Positions 11,801 through 25,900 of a stretch of DNA of 64,000 nt are shown piece by piece. Source of the DNA: Lichenostomus cassidix. Taxonomy: Eukaryota > Chordata > Aves > Passeriformes > Meliphagidae. The DNA lies in contig CM039189.1 of the NCBI GenBank assembly GCA_008360975.2, forward strand, positions 7,630,056 to 7,694,055, in the 5' to 3' direction. Within the stretch, counting starts at the first letter, position 1. Each line of letters begins with the position of its first letter. The translations under genes were made by a program, and so were the position numbers. A model generated the notes under the pieces. That model saw only the letters and a program-made list of their open reading frames with translations. It made no database searches and had not been told where the DNA came from.

Positions 11801-14800
11801 TCAAAATATTCAGGCAGTCCTGACATCATAGTCATGCTTGGGTGCTGCATGTCACCCACCTAACCCATTACCTGGTGCCATTCCTTGATGAGACTCTCAC
11901 AGCAGAGGGGTGCTCAGGCTGGGGGAATGTCAGATACATCTAGATCCAACTTGCAAAAGCAGGATCTGCACAAATCCAGCATTTGCTCCTTGTCATCCAA
12001 GATGCATCCAGTGCATCCAAAATACTTACTCAAGGCCATCCTTTCCACCAGAGTGAGATTTCAAGGAAGAAAGTGGCTCAAGAACAAAGAGGAGCAGCTT
12101 TCTGGCAGTGATAGTGGTTTAAATCTGGGTCATCATGAGAAAGGCTGAAGAGCCTCCAGTTTTTAAAGCATGTTATTTATTAGCAGACAAAGATGCTGGA
12201 CAGGGAGTGAAAGGGAATTAAAAATTTGGAGGGTTTATCCACAAAACTGATTCCCCACCATGGGTCTGGGACATCTGTCATGTGAGGAGAGAGTAATGTG
12301 GGATGGCATGTGTTTCCCAGTAAATTCCTGCTGTTACCCAGAGACCGCTGGGTCAGACTGGAATGCTATAGCGGAGAAAATAGCAAATTCAGATAAAAGT
12401 CATTGCCTGGAGTGTTTGCTGTAGCTCCTTACTGTAGCCTCATCTTGACAAATTCATCATTCAGCTTCCAAAATACTCAGTTTGACCAGTGTCAAAATAC
12501 AAGAAATGGGAGATGCAGTTTTGGAGGCAGCAGGCAAAGGAACCGCAAAATATTTGCCCCAACTGTGAAGGGGCAGCTCTCAGCCATTTGCATTTTTGCC
12601 TAGACTAATTCTTGTGAAGCCTTCCTACCATAAACACTGTGGTGCTGCCAAGGGGCTTGAGAATCAGCATCGAGGGAGAAGGAGGAATAGAGGCTGCCGC
12701 CTCCTGATTGCAGAGCAGCCCAAGGTCTAAATGGCAACAAAACGTTATACATAATGTCTGATTCACTGTGTGGAGAATGTAAAGAATTGAGACCTCCCGA
12801 CACAGTTTACATTGGCCCTTTTTATGACTAATTGTGCAGAAAATAGCTCTGCTTGTAGTGTGCATGGAAACAGTTCAGATTTCTGCTGTGTGTCAGCTAA
12901 TGGGCTAGCAAGGCTTTTTTAGCACAACTTCAAAGGCTCTGGCAATGGAGGTCCTTTGTGAGGGAATTATCTCCTGCTCCTTTGTACCCCACTATCCTTC
13001 TAAGCCATGGAACAAAGAATTGCAAAACGAATAGACAAAGTAATTTGTTGTAGATCTCTAAACCTAGATAAAGTACATAACATTTGCTTAAAATCATTTT
13101 TTTCTGCTTCTGTCATCAAAACACGGTTATAATTTTTCTGTGTAGGAACACCCAAGTTCATCTAACTTTTGAGGGATGCAACCTGATGCTTAGGTTACTG
13201 ATGAGGGTCACTAGGACGTCTGAAATGATAAAGGAGAGCTTCAGTTTATGTGGTCAATTAGAAAATACATGGCTGTCAAGAGCTGGCTAAGTGTCTTTTC
13301 TCTCTGCCTCATGATATTCCACTTAGAAAGGAAGAAAATGCATTTTCTTCAACAGTGAGTTTGTGCATGGATGTGCTTTAAGGAAACAGCATATTTTTCA
13401 CATATTTTGTTACATGTTTTTTAGTGAAAAAAACCAAACCAAAATGATGGTTTATTCTTTCTTCCAATGAAAAATGAAACCTTGGGGAGATAAGGAAACA
13501 CATTACATGGATCTGCTTTGTGTAGTCCAAAGCACAGTTCTTAATTAAAAATAAAAAAGCAAACCAGGAATGAAGGTCTATGATTAATGTTAGCAGCCAT
13601 GGTGTATAATGTGTTCCTCCACTGCCTCCAGATCGTCTGTCGTAAAAAAGCAAGGCATGAGTGAAAGGAGAATAATCTTGGCTTCAAAAGATTTAATAAA
13701 AATCCTCCCCTTAAGTGCAGCAGCCACACTGACCACTCCATGTTTGTGTTTGTGTTCAAACTACAAAATGACTGTGTTCAGCACTGGGTCTTGTCTTCAA
13801 GCAAATCCCATGAGTATCTCCTTATCCTCAGAGGGTGGAAGGATTGCATACACACCTGGGTTTTTTTAATCTTAAACTGTTAGGAGTGGCTGCTCTGCAT
13901 ATCTCCATGCCCAAGCACAGACTTTCTCTTCAGGTCCCTATCTAGAAAATCTTTTATGTCTGCTTTCTCTCCTTTTCCACTTCCATGGATTTCCCAAGGC
14001 AGCTGATGTTCTGACCTCTCGGATCCAGTTTTCATCAGCTGTCAAGATAAATTTGGTTAATACTCTAGGAATAGTTTATTCAGGTTTAGACTGAAGAGAG
14101 AATAGTGATGGAAATGCAAGATCATTCCCCTGTCTCTCTAACCTGTCTGATATGTCTCTAGATACACTAAATTTTCACTACACTTTCTTGAGGTTTTTCC
14201 CAGGCCAGGAAGAGAAATTTTTGGAATATTTTAGCAGAAGTATACATGTACACATACATGGGATAATGCAAACAGGAAAACTTTAAGCAGAGTCTAAAGG
14301 TAAAGCTTTGCTAAAACCTGCTCATGCCATTTCCTAGCAGTTGTTAAAGCTTCAGGCTCTGTTGATGTATGTGGAATGGAGAATTATTTGGGGGTCAGCT
14401 CAAAGTTGGATTTTGGTTTTGATTTCTTATTTCTTTTTATTTCTTTTCTTTTGGTTGAACTGGGGCATTGAAAATATTTTAGTGTGTGTAGGATTGACAA
14501 CATAAAATGAAATAACTATGATGTTCACATGAAAGTTTGCAATGAAGACTTTAATTCATTCAGGAATTTGAACTTGAGTTTTTAATGCAAGCTGATGTTC
14601 CTTCCAGTAATGAAAGGCAAAATTAAAAGAACGAGCCTTATTGCCATCATGCACTACAGATCACCAGTCCCAGGGGTTGGCAGCTTTCAGCATGGTATCC
14701 TCACAGAGGGCAGGAATGGGAAGTCCAGGCAGTGTCACCTTTTGGTCTTTATCCATGACCTGAAGGGACTTGCAGGCTTTGCTGAGGAGCTGACATTGTT

Positions 14801-16111
14801 GACAGACGTACCATTGTGTGGATGAGGAGGCAGAGGTTTTGCATAGTTACTTTTTTTCCCTGGGTTTAAAAGAGTTAAAATTGGTTTCTCTTGTGCTGTC
14901 ATGATGTCAAAGATTTGTTGGATTCGGGACAATTATTTACATTAAGAAATCTTTTGGCATTCAAGAGTCTGGTTCAGAGAAAATGGAGTGGACTCGGAAA
15001 CATCTCAGACTCTGATACCTTTGACTTTGGTTCCGCAGTGTCACTTTGCCAGTGACAGAATGGGGACCTTTGTTTGCCTTGGCCACTGCATAAAAAAACA
15101 GGATATGATCAAATCCAGTTAATCATTCACAAATGTCTCATTTCTTGAATCTCTCAGGGTGTATAACACATTTTTGGGACTGTTCTTTGCTGCTTTGGCT
15201 TTTGTTATAAGTAAGTTAGAAAGGGGAAAATCAAATTTTGAGTTTTCTTAAAAGGAAGTGGAGGAATCCTGGAACACACCAGGGCTCTGCAAATGTACAT
15301 TTAATCATTTAAAGAAATGTCTTTTGGCTAAAAGCTCTTACCAGCGCTTGTAAGTTGCACTCAAAGCCATACAGCTACATCATTCCAACAACTGAGGCGA
15401 GTTAGCGCCCTTGTTGGCAGCGGGAGCAGAGAGATGCAGGCTGAGCAAATCCTGGGGGCTGAGCTGCTCTCAAATTCATCAGGACTTTGTGCAGCATGGG
15501 TGAAGAATCCTGGGGGTGACTGCTGGTGGCTGTGCCAGCTCCTCACACACTGGTGTCCATGGAGGACTCAGGCACATCTTGCCTGCCTTGGTTTTTCAAG
15601 TACTAAACATTTGGCTCTGCTGTGGAGCCAGGCAGTGAGAAACATCTCCTGCAAACACTTTCACTGTGCTTAAGGCAAAGCACACACTCTCCAAGCAGCA
15701 GCAAACCCGAGGAGTGGGTTCTCACACCCAGCTCCGCGGTGGAACTCCCTGCTCCAAAATGCCACAGGGCACAAAGCACATGGAGGCTTGAGCACATTTG
15801 TAGTGAATTGGTCTGTTCAGAGCTGGCAGTGAGATGCAGTGACCCGGGTGTAATTGGGGGGTTGCCCAGCCCTGCAGAGCTGGAAGCTAATGGACAGCAT
15901 GGAGGAGGATTGTTCTGTCCTTCCTCAGTGTCAGTCATGAGTGCAGTTGGAGACAGGTTACAGTGCTATGTGGATTTTAATAAACTTGCTCATGGACTTC
16001 TTGCTTCCTTATTCTATATATCCAACCCATGCTGCAAACAGGGTGGGACTCGGACAATAAGCTGAAAGCTTTGGCTGGATTACATTGCCTTATTGAGTCT
16101 GTGCCCAAAGC

Positions 16112-16160
16112 TCTTTGAGGGCTCCCATTGACTCCGGTGGGATTTGGTTCAGACTTCAAG
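16112..16160 (+). repeat. possible trace of an ancient amniote repeat
   Basis: GGGCTCCCATTGACTCCGGT followed by GGGATTTGGTTCAGAC resembles the CTCCCATTGACTTCAGTGGG-GTTGGATCAGAC block found in old interspersed repeats of sauropsids. A weaker similar piece (GATTCAATGGAAGTCTCCAT) lies near 3650. Short and from memory. Confidence 0.35.
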
Positions 16161-16841
16161 TATATGGGACTCCCTTAAGTAAACTCTTTCAAGGCCTGAA
16201 CACGCTGCAGTACTTACTGGGCTCTTTGTTACTTCTGTGAATAGGAATGTGACCTTTACACTTCTAACAAAGAGCCCTGAATTACAGGACTAAATCTTCA
16301 TGTTTTGGGAGAGATAAGGTTACCATCCCAGCTCCTCCCAGCCCTGCTGTGCAGGTGGCTGAATGGCTGATGAGGCAATTCCTGAATCACTCTGGTTTTA
16401 GTCAGGCAAGTGCTGAACATGCAGTACAGCAGCTTCAGAGCCTCTTCATGAGCAAATGTCCATGAACAGTGATGGTCAGGGTTGTAAGTTGTTCCATTTC
16501 ATGTGTCAAAGCCCTAGTAATATCTTTTTGCCACTGCAGGGTCATTCTGATATTCATGTTAGAAGTTTATTTAATCTGTGTACATACTAAAAATGGCCAC
16601 AGTGGGAGGCAAGACTAGCAACCCATCGAGGTTTCCTACTATCCACCCAGTCCCTTGGCCATAAGAGGGAAGGGAAGGATTAATAAGATGCAAGAAGAAA
16701 GTGTTTGGGCTGAATGCTGTCCCTTCCTCTGGTCTAGTTTTTGGTACCCATGCCTCCCAAACCTGCTGTTCCAACAGGAGAAACTCAAGTGAGTGAGAGT
16801 AGTAGTTTGATTGACAGTGCTATTTTCTACCTGTATTTTAG

Positions 16842-16932
16842 GTCACTTCCTGGGTAACAACACTGTGATTGATGTACTGAGACAAGCGGGATTTGAAGTG
16901 GAGCACACCCCTCCTGGACAACCAATTGGAAA
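16842..16932 (+). CDS. TRABD2B: TRABD2B (TIKI2) coding exon, end of TraB protease domain (partial gene, third-last coding exon)
   Basis: Internal 91-bp exon. It is preceded by a pyrimidine-rich tract ending in TTTTAG and followed by the donor GTAAGC. It enters in phase 1: the first two bases, GT, complete a glycine codon. It then encodes 29 whole residues, starting [14 protein letters not shown] and continuing [15 protein letters not shown], and ends with two bases (AA) of the next codon. This matches my memory of the C-terminal end of the TraB domain of TIKI1/TIKI2, where [12 protein letters not shown] carries the second GxxH motif. The family has two GxxH motifs that bind the catalytic divalent metal. 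Here the motif histidine is the first full codon, so the rest of the motif lies on the missing upstream exon. N-N-T is an N-glycosylation sequon. TIKI proteins are extracellular, membrane-anchored proteases that remove N-terminal residues from Wnt ligands, leading to oxidised, inactive Wnt. Reading through the donor gives one Lys and then a stop, so intron retention would truncate the protein right after the catalytic domain. Confidence 0.93.
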
Positions 16933-19900
16933 GTAAGCAGTTGCCCACAGATTATTAATCACTTTCTCTCCTTTTTTCTCTCCCATTTTCCGTGACTAAG
17001 CAAGATTATTGCGTTAGTATAGGAGGTGGGTGAGGAACCTCCCTTTCCCACCCAATGCCAAACAAAAAGTTCATTGTAAAGCATCCATTGTGTGAGTCTG
17101 GAAACATATGGAGCCTGTGTGGCTGGTGTTTTTGTGGGTTTTTTCCACTTGGGGACATTATTTATATCACAGCTGCTTCATTATACCAGCTCAGAAGTGC
17201 CATGGTTTCTTTAAAGAAACATCTCATTCAGCTCATTTTCCCTCAGAGCTGTTTTTCCTTTTGCTCTCCGTGGGGTTTTTGTTGCTTCTCCATTGCAGAC
17301 CTCTCTGTCAGGCTGCTGTTCTTCAGGCAGAATTTCAGTTTTTCCTGAAGGACCACTTTTAATGTAGCAGATGCACCTTGGAAAGTATGTTGGGCAGGTA
17401 GACAGCAATTCAGTATTCCCTGAGCTTCTCCATCTATCTGGTCAAGTAAAGCAGGCAAGAAGGACTGATCAACAGGCTCTTGGCAATCTTCATTAGTATA
17501 AAATAAAATATGGCACAAAATTGTCATTAGCTGGTGAAAAAGACTTCCTTCATCCCGTAGACTTTTCTTTTTCCTGGCCGTTTAAATGAGGTCTCAGTCT
17601 GAAGAAATCACAGACAATAAAACCATGAGGGATGGTGAGAGACCATCTAGCTTTGCAAAATCAGCCTTTCCCCTACATTCTGCAGATAAAATTTGGCCAA
17701 GACTACTCTGTCATAGGATTGTTATCCTCATTAGGAGAAAGTGTTAGCAGCATGCTCCTGTCCCTGGTGGGCAGACATGACATGGTCCAAAAACGAGGTG
17801 AGTCTCAATAAGGAGGATTAATGGCAGAGGTAGTAGACCATGTCTGAAAAAGCTGTGTGTAATCTAGTTGGAAAATCTGGCTGATCCAGCCTTGTTTGGG
17901 AAACATCCGCAGTGATTCATATAGAATATAATATGGCTCAACTGTACATAAGTGTTCTTTGACAGAGCATTTATCCTAAATGCTTCTTGGAATCTGTTGA
18001 GCAATAAAAGCATCGTCTTAAATAACAATGGGGAAAAGAGGAAGAAAAGGCTGTTAAACACCACCAGGAAGAGCATATATTCAGAGGAGGTTTAAGAAGC
18101 ACTTTGGCAGAGGGAGAAAAGTCAACATGGTGCAGGGAAGAGCTGTAAACACTGTAACAGGATGGAGCTGAAAAATTTTTACTAAAACCAACAAAAAAAA
18201 TAGCAAAACAGAAAAATCAAGCAAACTATAGCAAAACAGCTGAAGTGTACAATTCCTAGGTTTCTGACAAAGAAACTTTCCACTCAGAGAAGCAGACACT
18301 TTCTTCAGCAATTTTCATTTAGCTGAAAGTATCATCTTCCCAATGAAAAGTGTTTCAACTGGAAATTGTGAAACTATTAATTTATTGGCTGTTGCAAGCC
18401 CTTGAGAAGAACTAAAGATGCAGTAATGTGAGAGAAGTCCAAGAATAGTCTCTGCTCTCTGTAGTGTTAGGATATTCTGTACACATCATCACAGGCTTGA
18501 AATAAAGGATGGGGCAGGAACTTGAATGAAAGCCAGTGCTTAATGTTGACTTATTTGCAGAGTGGGGCACCTCTCTGCATTCCCCTACCTTGGCAGCAGT
18601 GTGTCCTGTTCATGATGTCTTCCTTAAAATTGTCAGTCCCTGGGGGGAATATGTACCTGAAAGCAAGAGGGCTTGGATTCTGCCTGGATGAATGTTTGTG
18701 TCCTCAGCTGAATGATCCCACACTGGGTAACTTCTGTTCCCAGCTCCAGAATATCATGTTGGGCGAGTTGGTCCCTTTGTCTGGACCAATTCCAGTGCGG
18801 TCTGCTCTGAACATCAAACTTTCAAAATTTTATTGAAGGGTAAACTGTTGTGCAGGAATACAGGATGGCATCGAGAGAGCACATGGGTGCCCCCCATAAA
18901 GATTACATGCTCTGGGAGTTTTTCTGTGGTCTGATGATGAGATAGATCTGCCAGATCTAGATGAGAATGAAGAAAGAAAAATAAATTGCATAGTAAAAAG
19001 TCCAGAGTTGCCACTAGACTGAATTACTCAAGGTGCAGGAACAGCAGAAAACTATAAAAATTGTGGATAAAGAGCATTTAAATATATTCACAGGAAACAG
19101 CTTTCTGCCTTTAGAAGGAAAAAAGACTCTCAGAACTGCACATCAGGGAGTGTATTGTTGGTGTCCTGTAGCTGGGGCTGTAGCTGTCAGAAGTGCTTGG
19201 GGCTCCCCTTAGAAATGAGGAGGCTGCTGAAAGCCATTTTGTCTCTTTTCTTTTAGAATAGCTTGTATTTTATGATTTCTGGTCGAGCTGCAAAATACTG
19301 TTTAGCCAAACACAGTATGACAAAACTTGACAGCAAAACTTAATAGTTGTTGTGTTGTTTAGGTGATGTTGCTGTAATTGAGAGTCTTAAGGAACCTTTC
19401 ATTTTTGTCTTGCCTTCCTTTTTTTACTCTTCTCTTTCCTTTTTAAAGATTAAATAAAAACATTTGAAAACAGTTTGAAAGGCCAGGAAGAGGAACCATT
19501 TTGCTGTAGTGACTGTACTAACAAAATGTATGCACAGAATAAACAAATAGAAGCTCAACGAATTTTGAGCTGCTTGCAAAGCAGAAATTGTTGTATGTGT
19601 TACAGAGGTGCAGGTGTTTTCATCTCCATTCTTGTGGAGCCATACATGAAAGAAGAGGTGTTTCTCTCCTGTGCTGAAGCCCAAAAGAGACATTTCTGCC
19701 CTACTTCCAAATAAGTTGTATAAGGGAGTCAAGCCCACTGCATTGCATTCTGGCATTGACAATTGAAGAATTGGATAGTGTTCAGGGAAGATCAGCTGGA
19801 TTCTAATGCAGAGTTTGGTGGGGGTGGACAGCACATGGAAAAAATGCAAGGGCTGGAAGAAACCTGAAGCAGCTGCATGCTTATGCTTTGGCAAAGGGAA

Positions 19901-22900
19901 TTCAAAAAAAGAAGTGTTGTGGACAGACTGTATGCAGAAGAATGAAGAGGAACAATTTGAGCTGGCACATAGGAACGTTTGGAGGTGTATCAGATTGAAA
20001 TTGAGGATGGTTTTGGATGAATATCAATGATTTCTTGACAGTGATCTGCAGGACAATTTTTCTCAGGTTAAGTAAGAAGCCCCATTATATGAAAGTAACT
20101 TCAGCAAAACACTCATGCTATGTCCTACTTACTGCCAGTGCTGTCTTGCCAAAAAAGCAAATACTCATTTTCTTCGATCTCTCTGTCCCCAGAACAGTAT
20201 GATTATTACTCTTACTGACGTGATTACTAATCTGATCTGTATTGTTCAACAATAATTAGGTGGCATTATCATAAATAGGTGGAGTACAGTCTGGTATGAT
20301 GTTTAAACTCTGCCATACATTTCAGTTTTAGAAAGGATAGGAGCATGCCTTTTGTAGAAGATGACTAGCACTGTTCCTATGTATCAAAAAGAGAAAAGCC
20401 TTGGGAAGAGTGAAGCAGGACAAAGACCAAAGCTGTTTATGTTTTCAGTTGCATACAGACTGGGTAAAGCCAGAAGATTGTTGGCTTCCTCTGTCCAAAA
20501 TGCTAAGCATGGGTTGTGAAATGGCTGCTCTTTAAGCCAACCAAACTGAATACCTACAGTCTCACATTTCTGTTGTCTAGTGACAAGCACAAAACTGAGC
20601 CAAATCCTCCCTTTCCTAAGGTACTGGGGAAAAATAAAGTGAGATCTCATCTGGTTAGAAGAGATAGCCAAGATCTGGAGGGCTTTGATGGCTCCAGAAT
20701 CAGTGAACTGGCAGAGAAATTTTATATAAAATACATTTTAGCTGGTGTGGAGCTATTTGGGAACTCTCACTGACTGGGTTTCTAAAATCTTCTGGCTCCT
20801 CCTGCTGATCTGCCTGGTGGCCCAATGTTGACCTTCCTGTGCCTCTTCTAGAATTCCACCAACTGACTGTTGAAAACACCTTCTTCAAAGCTCAATCCCT
20901 TTCTGTAAAAGAAATCTTGTTGTATTCATCATGCAGAACAATGCCATAAACACTTGAGAACTTATTCTCACATTGGCTTAATTTGTTCATTCTGTTGCCT
21001 GAGGGAAAGTGTCCTGAATCTGTTTGCGTGACAGCCTTCAGCAGTGCTCATATTTGCTTCTTATTTTGCTGGCTGTCGTCCTTGTCCCCAGATAAAGGCA
21101 TTGGAAAATTAGTGGCTGAATCAATATCTCATTGCTTTGCCCTGAGATAAGGACGGCAATGTTTTTTTTCTTTATGGAGTTCTGCCAACTGGCTGTCCCT
21201 GCTCCTCTCTGTCTTCAGAAAACAGAGCTGCATGCTTGGGGTTGGGAGAGAGGAGATGGGAGAAAGTTTCCCTCAGATTCCAGTGACTTTGAGCAGATAA
21301 AGGGCCACAGCTGCTTCACATTTAATTGGAAACAGCCAAACTGCAAGATCAATCCAGGAAGCACCTGTGTCCATGATGACTCTATTGTTGCTGGGTTCTC
21401 AGAATCAGCTCTGACCTTCTGCCACATGCCAAGCCCTGACGTGCTGCACACCGTTCTCTTGGCCAGAAAAATGTGCAGGAGTGCTCATTTCCATCAGGCT
21501 GCTCTCTCTGAGGATGTGATCAATGCTGCCTTCTTTAATAATTGGAGAATTCAGGACGAATTGAAGAATTCTGGACAACCTTTTGTGTCTGCCTGAGAGT
21601 TTGAGATTTTATTGTAAACTCTCAGAGCTCTGCTGGAGAAATTAATTACCCTTGCTCCTTATGTTTGAGCTTCTTGGCCCAGTTGAAGCAATGTGTCTTT
21701 GCTGTTGTAATTTACTCCTTTCGTTCTTTCTGAACCAAAGAGCTTCCTCCCTCACCTTCTCCCATGGCATCCTACAGGTGTGATCCTGGCTCTGCTACTC
21801 AGTGTTGTCTCAGGGTGGAAGTCTTTGCTCCCCTAGGAAGATTCACTCCATCAGGATCCCTAACCTTCACAAGGGGATGGACAGAAATGGGAAAATGTTT
21901 GACATAACATTCCCTACAGCCACAAGTTGGTAAACCCATTTTAGCAGATCCCAGAAAATTAAAGATGCCCTCAGAGCCCTCAGGAATCTCACAGTAGCTG
22001 CCAAGCTCCTTAGGATGCCTACATAGCTTCAGCTTTCTGGTGCCTGCTAGTCAGCTATGCCCCACTCTGCATAACTGTTAATTTTTAGGATGTGTTAGGG
22101 AGAATGTTAAAGTTGTTGTAAAATTAGTAAAAGTTTATTTAGAAAAGACACAAGTGAAAGAAAAATATTATGGGAGCCGTGACACTTTAATTGGAAACAA
22201 CTGATTAATTGAGGAAAAAGGGTAGATTCTGGATCCTATCTCTTCTGAGACAGGGAAAAATGCACCCTTTTGTTTTGGGTTTTTTTTTAATGTGGGTGGA
22301 ATAATTTCGCCATTGGGATGCTGCAGTTCTTCTTAGATCTCTTGTAAACCTTTGGATCTTTCACTTGATCTGAGCCTGAGAATCATCCTCCTATCACTAG
22401 CTTCCTTCCCTGAGAAGAAAAGAAAATCTGCTATTTAGGGGCGTTGTCTGACAGCATAATTTACAGTAAGAGGTGCATAGGGATTAAATGGGGCTCATCT
22501 GCATGCATTGGCAAATTTATTGCCTCATCTAACATTGGAGAATATGACTACTCAATGCTTAGAATACTTAGCCATGAAAATATGCACATTACATTTTCAT
22601 GTTCCCATGTGACTTTGAAATATCCTCCTTTGCAATTTAATTGTCTTTGTGTCTACCTTAAAACCACAAAGTCTGAGCCAGCCAAAGTAACTCTTAGGGG
22701 GAAAAATGTGGAAGAAGGTCTCCAAATTGTGGTAGAGAAGCAAAGTCAACTAACAAGTTCACAGCCATAGAAATTTAATTTTCCTGTCACTTCTTGAGCA
22801 ACACATTACTTAGGGACAGTGTATCTTCATGTTCTTTAGGCCACCTTTAGACACCAAACACCTTTGGAGAGAATGGAATTTAGCAACTTGCTACAAAAAA

Positions 22901-25900
22901 AATCTGGGAAAGAACAAGATAATTCACTGTGTTGGAGTAAGAATACAGAGCAGAACTTCTCAGGAATTTCATGCTTGACTAGTTCTCCCAGTGGGACATT
23001 CACTTTTCTCTATAATCAGATTTTATTCTTGGCAAAATTTATGGTTTCGTTTGAAAAAAATGTTTCATATTCCATATAATTCCATTCCTTGGGAACAGGG
23101 CCGCTGGAGAAACCTGGTCTTGCTTCTTTTTGCTCAAGGGCAGCTTGCTCTCTGAGCTGTCCTGAAGCCAGTGCTAAGGTTTCTGGCTTTTTTTGCTGAT
23201 CTGCAGCCTATCAGTTTTAGGAGATCTGTATCTCATACTCCATAAACTCTCTAATAGTAAACTTACAGAACCTTGGAGACTTCAAAAGTTCAGAGCTAGT
23301 TCCTACCTTATATCCTAGCCAAATCTCAGAGTTCTTCTTTCCACAGGAGAAGCTGATTTTTCATCCTCCTTCTGCTTCCAGCCAACTCTAACGCAGATCT
23401 TTTCACCTCAGGTCATGAGTATGAGATGAAAGTTTTGGTTTATGGTTTTCTGAGATAAAGCTGATCCAACTTGCTCTGAAGCTGTTGGCTTCCATCAGTG
23501 CCAGTAGCTTTTAGAGGTCATCATTAATATGAGATGGTTGCTGATCCTCTCCCATCTTTGGTTGTGAGGAGCCATGAGGGAATTGGTGGAAAACTAAGAG
23601 TATGTTCACGCAGTTGTGCAAATTCCTTCTACAGTCAAAGCAAAAAGACTGGCTTTTCCAGAGTAATGCTCCTGGGTGTCTTAGACAACTGGCCCAGCTT
23701 GCTTGCAGTAGGTGTCTGGCTGGTTTTAGGTGGCTAATCAACTTTTAGATGGATAATCATTTTGTGACATGTGTCACTAGACTCATTTAAGCCTTTGGAA
23801 TAACTGCCCCATCCCCTTCCCAGCCTGATATTGAAAGAGTGAGGTTGTGTGACTTTGTTTGTGTATTCAGCCTGCACTTGTCCTGTGGATTGATGGCCTC
23901 CACCCCAGGCGATACCAATCTGGGCTGAAGTGCAGCTGCACTTTGTAACAGCTCAAGGGGCACAAAGGTATCAAGTGGTATTGTGTGGTTTCAAAGATGT
24001 CGTTTATCTAAGGAAGTTTGTGGTCTGTTTGCTGTCACTCTGTCTTTGCAGTGCCGACTTCCCTTACCTTCACTATCACGTTGTCAGGCAAAGAGACCTC
24101 GCACATTAGGACTGATAGCTTTTCCACATCCAGAGCTGACTTCTTTTCCTTCAGCAAGAGGTCTGTAGGCTGTGCTGCAATCGATAGAGCTGCTTCATTC
24201 AGCATGAGTGTAATTGTTAGCAATTTAGCTTGCAGGGAGCTCTTTACAGTGCACAAGTTCCTAAAAAAAGGAACAGGAAGAAAAGTCAATGACTTTTCTC
24301 ATTGACACTTTCACTTAAAGTTCCTTCAATAGTAGTCCCTTAAAAAAAAAGCAGTCAAGGATACAGTGTTCCACAGAGGATTTTGCTAAGAAGCACGTTT
24401 CATCTTTCATGAGTGATCAGGTGTTCAAAAGGACATTCTTTGGAGTTTAAATGGGGTTAGAAGCCCTCCAAAACACAATGATGTGACTGGTGGCATGGCC
24501 AAATGACTCCCTCTGGGTGGATCTTGTTGTGGCAAGCTGTGAAATTTACTGAAACCTTTTTGAATTGGCCCCACAAGTGGAAGGTCACTCTAATGTACAT
24601 GTGATGTGTACACGTGAGATGTGATCTTGTGTCATTTTTTGCTTGTTTTGGTGCAAAATAGTCTCACTTTCAATAACTCATGGTATCTCAGCCAAGCCAG
24701 GTGACTTCATGCTGGCCACAACCCAGCTTTGGTTCTGAAATGACTGTGTGGGTGTCCCTTTAGGAGAACATGGTGAAGAGTCAGGCTGAGATCCATGTAT
24801 ATCAGCTCCTCCTCCTAGGTGCTAGTAATAGGAGCAGGAATGCCAAAAAAGAGTAAGTTCTTATAACAGTCAATTAAGGATGCTGAATTTATGAAGCACT
24901 TGTCACAGTAAATGCCTTAGAAGCCAGAATGCATTTCTGTGTCATGATCATTGAATCATTTTTATGAGAAGTCAAAGTAAATTCATATGCAATCGGTAAA
25001 GTTTGTAAAGAGTTTAATTCATCCAGGAAACCATGTGTTGGGAATACTGTACCCAGATCCAGATCAGATATACTTCAGAGAAACATTAAGGTTTTAAAAT
25101 CCTTCCACAAGCTGAACTGATCTTGAGAATCTTTGGAGTTTCACCCTTCTCTGGACCTCATGCTCCATGCAAGTGAACATCATGCCAATGTGTTTCCCAT
25201 TTCCTGGGGATTAAACTGCTGTGTTTGATGACTCAGGGACTTTCCAAGGAAGGAGCTCAGTCACTCATTCTGTCTGAAGTGGCCTCAGGTGCCTCAGAGG
25301 ACATGTTTTCTCTTCCACAGTGATTCATGATTTCAGAGCAGAGGATCAGCTCTCTCTTTTTTTTTTTCTTTCTTCCTTCCCACAAAGTTAATTAATAAAA
25401 CAAATTTCTATTAGTGGGCGTTGAAAGATTTTGGTTTTCCAGCTATACTCCCAAATGCTCTGCATTCCAGGAAGAATGAAAAATGGACCTGTGAACAGAA
25501 ACAGGATGGAGGAAAAATGGATCAGAAGCTGTAGATGAATGTAGGTACAGTGGCTGTCAAGTGATATGGTGGAAGATCTTCCTGAATGAAGACAGTTTCT
25601 TGCAATCGTGATTGCTAAAAACACTCACTACAGCACTCAAATTTCAGGATTCATAGGTGCAAAATTAGAAAGTTTGGGGCACAGGGAGTGTCTGGCAGAA
25701 AGTGAACTGTCTGTTTGGACCTCTCCGTTGACCTCTTGCTCAATCTGGGGCTCTCATTTGTGGGAAGGAGCACACTGGTATCTTTCTCTGTTGATTTCCA
25801 GTCAGGTCAGGAGTAGGAAGATTTTCCTGCTAACCTGCAGCACCTCAGCAGCAAAGTCAGAGACAGGCACCGAGTGCTTTAGTACCCAATGCCCTGTCTG

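Larger units (their letters stand above)
1..16841 (+). other. TRABD2B: TRABD2B intron (3' part), no exon recognised
   Basis: This is the tail of the intron entering the 16842 exon in phase 1. I looked for the preceding TIKI exon, which should encode the ..RNERMGKRV.. and FFFAFGAG region just before the second GxxH. I saw nothing like it, so it probably lies left of the window. The content is AT-leaning single-copy sequence with short T and A runs (T15 at 4237-4251, A12 near 4933), a CpG-retaining patch at 200-660, a CpG-rich patch at 10930-11050, weak traces of ancient amniote repeats near 3640 and 5760, and many chance reading frames on both strands. The longest frame is 204 codons on the - strand at 2079-2693; see the findings. 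Confidence 0.85.

Noticed and set aside
21132..21596. 154-codon + strand frame
   Set aside because: No recognisable domain, no splice or promoter context, and a shadow frame open on the other strand. Lies in a 20-kb intron.
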